DNA of 34,187 bases, taken from JAFDWI01 sp964544305 (GTDB lineage: Bacteria > Actinomycetota > Acidimicrobiia > Acidimicrobiales > Iamiaceae). Each line of letters starts with the position of its first letter. Position 1 is the first letter of the stretch. The translations under genes and the position numbers were made by a program. Under the pieces are notes generated by a model. The model was not told where the DNA came from. It did no database searches and worked only from the letters and a program-made list of their open reading frames with translations. Below are positions 29,746 through 34,187 of the stretch, one piece after another. The stretch lies in the NCBI GenBank assembly GCA_964544305.1, contig CAZJAZ010000029.1, positions 1-34,187 on the forward strand, in the 5' to 3' direction.

Positions 29746-31740
29746 CTACATCGTGAGGCGCACCGGGTCACCGATGATACGAGCGCTCCACGTGGTGTAG
29801 TCGTTCAAGCTCGCGTTCCTTGTGTAGTACTTAACTTGCCACCAACAACTGCCCGGCGTGACCGTTGGATCCGCGACCGAAGCAATACAGGGTTGCGAGC
29901 CGCTCGTCGCACCGTAATCTGCTGGCAGTTTGATGCGGAAGCGAAGCCACTTGTCGTTATATGCGTTGCTACCACCGTTCGACGTTTGAATCGTACACGT
30001 TCCTGAATAGGCACCGCTAGGACCGCTCGACAGCGGTGCACTTGAATAGGTGCCTGGCCCGTAATTAGCGGACGCTACATCACAGTTTGACGAGGAAATC
30101 GGCGTTCCCAATGTGGATGAGCCTGAAGGACCCATGATCGTCACCCAGCTATCACCACCGTCGCCAATATCACCAGGGTCGAAAAGATTGATTTCTAACG
30201 TCTTTCCAGCGTATTCCGGGGTTACATTGGCGAGGTAGAACTCGGTGGGTTGCCCTTCAGGAATACCGTTGTACATTTCCATGTCACCGTAGGCCGACAA
30301 TGAGGGTTGCACCCCGGTCCCGTAACATGCAACGTCGCCGGTGGGCATTACGTTCATACAGGCCGCCGGGTAGGTGCCAGCAACGGCTCGAACCGCGTAG
30401 CCCGTTACTCCCTTGAGACCCGTGCCATGCCCTGATGAGTCTGTTGACAGCACGTTGATGTAATAGCGATCACCGCTCGTGGCGCTCGTGATGTCGCATA
30501 CTGATTTCCATCGAGTGTCGTAAGCACTATCGTTCGCATTCACCCAACCCGTGTCGCAACCCGACACCGCGCTGATCTGCGACATGTCGTATTTGAGCGG
30601 GCCGGCCTTGTACACGACCATTTTGATATCCATTGGGTCTGAACCACCAGAGGTGTCACCCATCGGAGTACGACAACCCAGATTACAGTTGTACGTAAGG
30701 TCCCAGGCTTGAATGCTCAACGAGGAGTTCATGCCCGGCGGCACGTCAACGGCATACCAGTAACCCGTATCACGGTACTGGGAACCTGAGTTCGAATATG
30801 CGTCACCGTTGGCGTGGCCGTAATTGTACGACTCAATTGCTGCCCACATGTTTGGTGATTTCGAAGTGGGAATTGGCGAATTTGACGTGCCGTTGTAGCC
30901 ACACGTTGGATTGCCGCTTGATCCGTTTCCTCGATATCGCCATGCATCGGGAAAGGATCCGCTCGTGTATTTGTACCAGTAGCCGATTGGATTCCCGCCA
31001 GCGACCACATAGCAGTAGCTCCCGTCGGTCGATTCTACATCTGGTACGGCTGGTGCAGGCTGATTACAATTTGGAAATCCTGTGCCCGGGTAGGTCGTGT
31101 AAAATCGGAAATCGTTGGGGTTGTTACTTCCCTCACGATTCCAGTAGCCAACGATCGCTCCACTCGGATACGAGGCGCGCACGATGCAGCGCGACGCATG
31201 ACTTGAGCCGACTTTAAATTGTGAATATGGAGGGACAGGTGGGCCAGCATTACTCGGCTGTGTCCCAGGTACATAGGCCGTCAACGAAGAGTTGCCGCCA
31301 AAGAAGTTCAGCGGGCTTCCCATTTGCAGCGGCGCGTTGTACTCGGCCGTCGCACATCGAGTAATCGAGGTTGAACCCGCAAAAACCGATGCGAAGAACT
31401 GCGTCACTTTGCCGTCGGTCACACAAACCTTGTACGAAGCGGCTCTTGTTCCAGTGCTGGTCGTGACAGACATATTGTTCGTACCGTTGGTGACCTGATT
31501 CCGCGCAAGAACCGGGTTCGACGCGTTATCTGCTGCACCTTGATCGGGCATCCACACAACACCTGCGAGCGCGGCAGCATCGGCTGTTCGCTGCAGCTCG
31601 GAGGCCCTGCTATACCATGACGACACATCAACCGCGAGCGCCATGAAAACCACGATGGGAATGAGGAGCAACCCGAACGTGATCAGGATAAAACCGCGAT
31701 CATTATGGCGATCTTCTAGGGCTCGAATTTCGCTGAACAT
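29746..31740 (-). CDS. TadG-like secreted/pilin-associated protein
   Basis: This 664-aa protein has the TadE/TadG N terminus: a charged start, R-G-F-I-L-I-T-F, a long hydrophobic helix (~17-40) and an A-V-D-V-S-S-W-Y-S-R-A-S-E-L-Q-R-T-A-D-A-A-A-L-A-G stretch, the Flp pilus-assembly TadG mark. The remaining ~600 residues are an extracytoplasmic Ser/Gly/Tyr/Cys-rich region with several paired Cys, unlike catalytic domains. It is third in an operon with two TadE-like genes; the TAATG overlap at 31740 couples it to the second. No tadA, tadB/C or flp gene is in the window. Confidence 0.85.
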   Translation of the reverse strand: MFSEIRALEDRHNDRGFILITFGLLLIPIVVFMALAVDVSSWYSRASELQRTADAAALAGVVWMPDQGAADNASNPVLARNQVTNGTNNMSVTTSTGTRAASYKVCVTDGKVTQFFASVFAGSTSITRCATAEYNAPLQMGSPLNFFGGNSSLTAYVPGTQPSNAGPPVPPYSQFKVGSSHASRCIVRASYPSGAIVGYWNREGSNNPNDFRFYTTYPGTGFPNCNQPAPAVPDVESTDGSYCYVVAGGNPIGYWYKYTSGSFPDAWRYRGNGSSGNPTCGYNGTSNSPIPTSKSPNMWAAIESYNYGHANGDAYSNSGSQYRDTGYWYAVDVPPGMNSSLSIQAWDLTYNCNLGCRTPMGDTSGGSDPMDIKMVVYKAGPLKYDMSQISAVSGCDTGWVNANDSAYDTRWKSVCDITSATSGDRYYINVLSTDSSGHGTGLKGVTGYAVRAVAGTYPAACMNVMPTGDVACYGTGVQPSLSAYGDMEMYNGIPEGQPTEFYLANVTPEYAGKTLEINLFDPGDIGDGGDSWVTIMGPSGSSTLGTPISSSNCDVASANYGPGTYSSAPLSSGPSGAYSGTCTIQTSNGGSNAYNDKWLRFRIKLPADYGATSGSQPCIASVADPTVTPGSCWWQVKYYTRNASLNDYTTWSARIIGDPVRLTM

Positions 31741-32423
31741 TATTCGCCTCCAAACTTTGGTTCAAGACTGAATACAGCGGTGCGCTCGATCATTTGATCT
31801 CCAAACCCAAACCCCGTAATCGATGAGTGCTTGAGCTTGACGTAAACGCCCATATAGTCGAACGAATTCGATGTCAGCGAGTGGTTCCGGATTGCGGGAC
31901 ACCACGGCGCATCAAGATCGGATCCATCGCAACCGGTTCCGGCCGAGTTAACCCATGGCCCGTTGTTTGACGCATTGGAACCATTCAACAAATAGGTGAG
32001 TTGGCCAGGGCCATACACATTGCAGACTCCCCCAACCCCAACGACGAATCCAGGGCTTGAGGCGCTACCCGATGGATTCGTCTTCGCCAAGCATGAGCCA
32101 GGCACCTGACCATTGGCCGATGACGCCTTATACACAATGATTTTTTCGACACCATCAAGGTCCCCTGATGAAGCCAGGTTGTTGGCAATCGATACGAGCA
32201 CCGACCGGTCAGCGGTCGCATAGGCCGACGCACTTGTTCCAGAGCGTGCCCCATCGCGTGCGGCAGCGTTCACGTCGTTAGCGGCTCGCCAACCCATGCC
32301 GTATTCCACGATCCCCATCGCAAACAGCAAGAGTACCGGAAGCAAAAGTGCGAATTCAATAAACACTGCGCCGCGATCCCGGGAAGCGCCATTACTCGAA
32401 CGTCGTGATCGTCGTTTGATCAT
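31740..32423 (-). CDS. TadE-like pilus protein
   Basis: This 227-aa protein begins with R-R-S-R-R-S-S and a D-R-G-A-V-F-I-E-F-A-L-L-L-P-V-L-L-L-F helix (~17-45), the TadE pseudopilin hallmark, with the conserved Glu in the helix and A-A-R-D-G-A-R after it. The exported part (~55-227) has Cys residues and ends in E-P-K-F-G-G-E. Such proteins are processed minor pilins or assembly factors. The start overlaps the previous gene by 4 nt. Confidence 0.87.
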   Translation of the reverse strand: MIKRRSRRSSNGASRDRGAVFIEFALLLPVLLLFAMGIVEYGMGWRAANDVNAAARDGARSGTSASAYATADRSVLVSIANNLASSGDLDGVEKIIVYKASSANGQVPGSCLAKTNPSGSASSPGFVVGVGGVCNVYGPGQLTYLLNGSNASNNGPWVNSAGTGCDGSDLDAPWCPAIRNHSLTSNSFDYMGVYVKLKHSSITGFGFGDQMIERTAVFSLEPKFGGE

Positions 32424-33256
32424 TGGTCATACCCCTGTGGTTCGATTGCTGCGTACGTTGAGCTTTCGACGGTAACGCCCGTACCGAAAAATCCTGTATA
32501 ATTCTCATGACGCACGCGAATGTAGATTCCTACAACGTCGGTGGGGTTACAGACATTGCCTGTGCATCCACCTACGTGCGTTGGCGATTTTTCGATTTGA
32601 CGTCGAGTTGTGGGCTCCCATCCACAGTCAAGTTTGTTGGGTACATTTGCCGAATCGTTCACCGAATCGCAGCCAAAATAGTAATCGGCGTAGCTTGACG
32701 TCAATGGGCTTGCTGGAGGATCGGTGTCGGTCGTGAGGGGCAGTTTGGCTCGCTTATACGCTCCCGCACCCGTGTCTTGCGGATCGTTGTACACATTGCA
32801 CGGGTGGCCACCCGTCGCCGATGCCGAAATCGCGATCCGAAAACCCGACGCTGCATTCGTGCACACCGCAGGAGGAGTCTTTTGGCGTGCATCAGAGGGC
32901 GAATTCCCGTTCACTCGCCAAATGACGATTTGTTCAATGTGGTCCTGGCTAATGCCAGCGCCCTCATTTGCCATGCGGTTCAGAATTGCCCGATCGGCCA
33001 TCGGAGCGCTGCCTTGCACGGTCGCCATACGTGCCCCAGCCTTCACCGCCGCGTTTGCACCGGTACGCGCCATGATGTTGCCGGAAAACTCGAAAATGCC
33101 AAAAATGACCAAGACAAACACGGGCATGACGAACGCGGCTTCAACAAGGGTGGCACCTCGATCGTTGCGGTTGCGTCGACCGTTCCGAGAATCTGCCTTG
33201 GCACGGTAACGCCAGTCAAGGGCCCGACGTTTCTTCATATTGATGGTATCGGCCAC
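32420..33256 (-). CDS. TadE-like pilus protein (first gene)
   Basis: With GTG 33256 the protein has 278 aa. A basic start is followed by D-R-G-A-T-L-V-E-A-A-F-V-M-P-V-F-V-L-V-I-F (the TadE helix, ~32-52) and an exported domain with several Cys. AAAGGGGG lies 4 nt before the GTG. The longer frame from 33307 and the ATG at 33238 lack such a site. It heads the Tad-like set and is divergent from the dGTPase-like gene. Upstream 33308-33462 shows only a small CCTAG/CTAGG dyad (33315-33330) and a weak TAGGAT -10. Confidence 0.82.
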   Translation of the reverse strand: MADTINMKKRRALDWRYRAKADSRNGRRNRNDRGATLVEAAFVMPVFVLVIFGIFEFSGNIMARTGANAAVKAGARMATVQGSAPMADRAILNRMANEGAGISQDHIEQIVIWRVNGNSPSDARQKTPPAVCTNAASGFRIAISASATGGHPCNVYNDPQDTGAGAYKRAKLPLTTDTDPPASPLTSSYADYYFGCDSVNDSANVPNKLDCGWEPTTRRQIEKSPTHVGGCTGNVCNPTDVVGIYIRVRHENYTGFFGTGVTVESSTYAAIEPQGYDQ

Positions 33257-33450
33257 CCGGCCCCCTTTCTGAAGTCTGCATTGTCGCGTCTGCGTGACGA
33301 TGGACACAACTCATCCTAGCGTGTTCTAGGCCTTTCGGCTCAGAAAAAATGGTTTTCAACTTTCGACTTCGCTCAACAAATTGGCGCTTCGATCCCACGC
33401 CGATGGCATGACAATCGTACCGCCTCAATGTCGATGTCACAGGCTGGGGG

Positions 33451-33456
33451 TACCAT
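33451..33456 (+). promoter_or_regulatory. Possible -10 (TACCAT) 6 nt before the dGTPase-like ATG
   Basis: TACCAT fits the TAnnnT -10 core and lies 6 nt before ATG 33463. TGTCGA (33429-33434) lies 16 nt upstream as a weak -35. No Shine-Dalgarno is seen, so a leaderless mRNA is suggested. Confidence 0.4.
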
Positions 33457-33462
33457 CGCAAT

Positions 33463-34187
33463 ATGAGCTCGTTGACCGACTCCAAGACACCTTCCCGAAC
33501 TCGAGATGCACCAGCCGTTGCGCATCGTCCGATCATTGTCGGCGAGCACGTTGACTGCATCGAACGTAATGAACGCGAACACCATGGCGAGCACATTCTT
33601 GCCTCCCATGCAACCCGTGGCATTGGTGCGGGAAATCGACTCGTCGCCGAAGAGCCCGACCGCTATCGCACGTGTTTTGAACGTGATCTTGACCGTATCC
33701 AACATTCGAGGCCGTTCCGTCGCTTAGCTGGCAAGTGCCAAGTTTTCGTCGCCCCTGACGATGATCATCTGCGCAACCGGCTCACGCATGCCATCGAGGT
33801 GGCGCAAGTCGCTGTGTCGATTGCCCGCCCTGTGGGGCTGAACGTTGCCCTCACCGCGGCCGCCGCCACCGGACACGACTGCGGCCATGGTCCAGCAGGC
33901 CACGCCTCCGAAGGTGCACTTTCACCTTTTGTTGCCGACGGCTATCACCATGCCGTGTACGGCGCCGACGTCGTTCTCGCACCGCTTAATCTCTGTGTCG
34001 AAACGCTTGACGCGATTCGGAACCATTCATGGAATCGACCCGCCCCAATGACACCAGAAGGCGAAGTCGTCGCATGGGCCGACCGCATTGCCTATGTGTG
34101 CCACGACTTTGAAGACGCGGCGTCCGCGGGCATCGTTGCAACCACGGACCTTCCCGCAGAGGTACGCGAGGTTCTCGGAGCCGATCG
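33463..34187 (+). CDS. dGTPase-like triphosphohydrolase (HD domain), partial
   Basis: The frame is open to the window end (241 codons, no stop). It shows the dGTPase/HD pattern: R-P-F-R-R-L-A-G-K-C-Q-V-F, then L-R-N-R-L-T-H-A-I-E-V-A-Q-V-A, the metal-binding T-G-H138-D139-C-G-H-G-P-A-G-H, and D207-R-I-A-Y-V-C-H-D. Family enzymes hydrolyse dGTP or other dNTPs to the nucleoside and triphosphate. The H-N-x-Q-S-x-R element common in the family is changed here to H-H-A-V-Y-G-A-D-V-V, so substrate or regulation may differ. It is divergent from the Tad-like genes. The 3' end is missing. Confidence 0.88.
   Translation, partial: MSSLTDSKTPSRTRDAPAVAHRPIIVGEHVDCIERNEREHHGEHILASHATRGIGAGNRLVAEEPDRYRTCFERDLDRIQHSRPFRRLAGKCQVFVAPDDDHLRNRLTHAIEVAQVAVSIARPVGLNVALTAAAATGHDCGHGPAGHASEGALSPFVADGYHHAVYGADVVLAPLNLCVETLDAIRNHSWNRPAPMTPEGEVVAWADRIAYVCHDFEDAASAGIVATTDLPAEVREVLGAD

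Noticed and set aside
1..34187. CRISPR array, riboswitch, rRNA or insertion sequence
   Set aside because: I saw no regularly spaced repeats, no rRNA, no recognisable riboswitch core and no transposase frame in the window.

Overview
The window looks like the chromosome of a free-living actinobacterium, most likely of class Acidimicrobiia. This is inferred from gene content, not from a database match: an obg/proB/proA/nadD/LytR_C/rsfS gene set, class II DAHP synthase, GH15 and GH36 glycosidases, a MoxR-VWA pair, Tad-type pilin-like genes, frequent GTG/TTG starts, ATGA gene overlaps, and several starts that look leaderless.

Layout. 1-48 is the 3' part of a tRNA-Ala(GGC). 189-2930 is an accessory patch beside that tRNA: a small HTH protein, then degraded phage head genes in a duplicated arrangement (broken minor-capsid tail, small ORF, scaffold leader fused to a minor-capsid/RelA-SpoT-like protein, second small ORF, truncated scaffold). 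No integrase, portal, terminase or major capsid gene is visible. 2970-4949 (minus) holds a thioredoxin / CsoR-family repressor / Cys-rich protein operon, a ZIP metal transporter and a GlsB/YeaQ-type membrane protein. 4974-7818 (minus) is a tightly overlapped operon of aldo/keto reductase, PIG-L deacetylase and amidase, divergent from a GH36 alpha-galactosidase (7899-10019). 10074-10954 is an XRE regulator plus nucleotidyltransferase pair resembling a toxin-antitoxin locus.

11005-14835 (minus) runs nuoF-like, nadD, LytR_C protein, rsfS. 14907-18340 (plus) carries a sigma-70 factor, class II DAHP synthase and an acyltransferase-3. An SDR (minus), a GH15 glucanase/trehalase (plus), a VWA + MoxR pair (minus), proA (minus), a GNAT and murJ (plus), and proB and obg (minus) follow. 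29746-33256 (minus) holds three Tad pilin-like genes directly upstream of obg. A dGTPase-like gene runs off the right end.

The most notable signals are four. (i) The phage remnant has a repeated gene order and carries a capsid protein fused to a RelA/SpoT-like domain. (ii) The thioredoxin/CsoR-like operon has a perfect CsoR-type palindrome inside a promoter that would give a leaderless mRNA. (iii) A -10-like hexamer recurs 6 nt before start codons. (iv) The obg-proB-proA-nadD-rsfS gene order is kept on one strand but split by two unrelated blocks. No gene-free stretch exceeds 300 bases: 48-188, 426-626 and 33308-33462 are the longest, and they hold only the weak signals listed.
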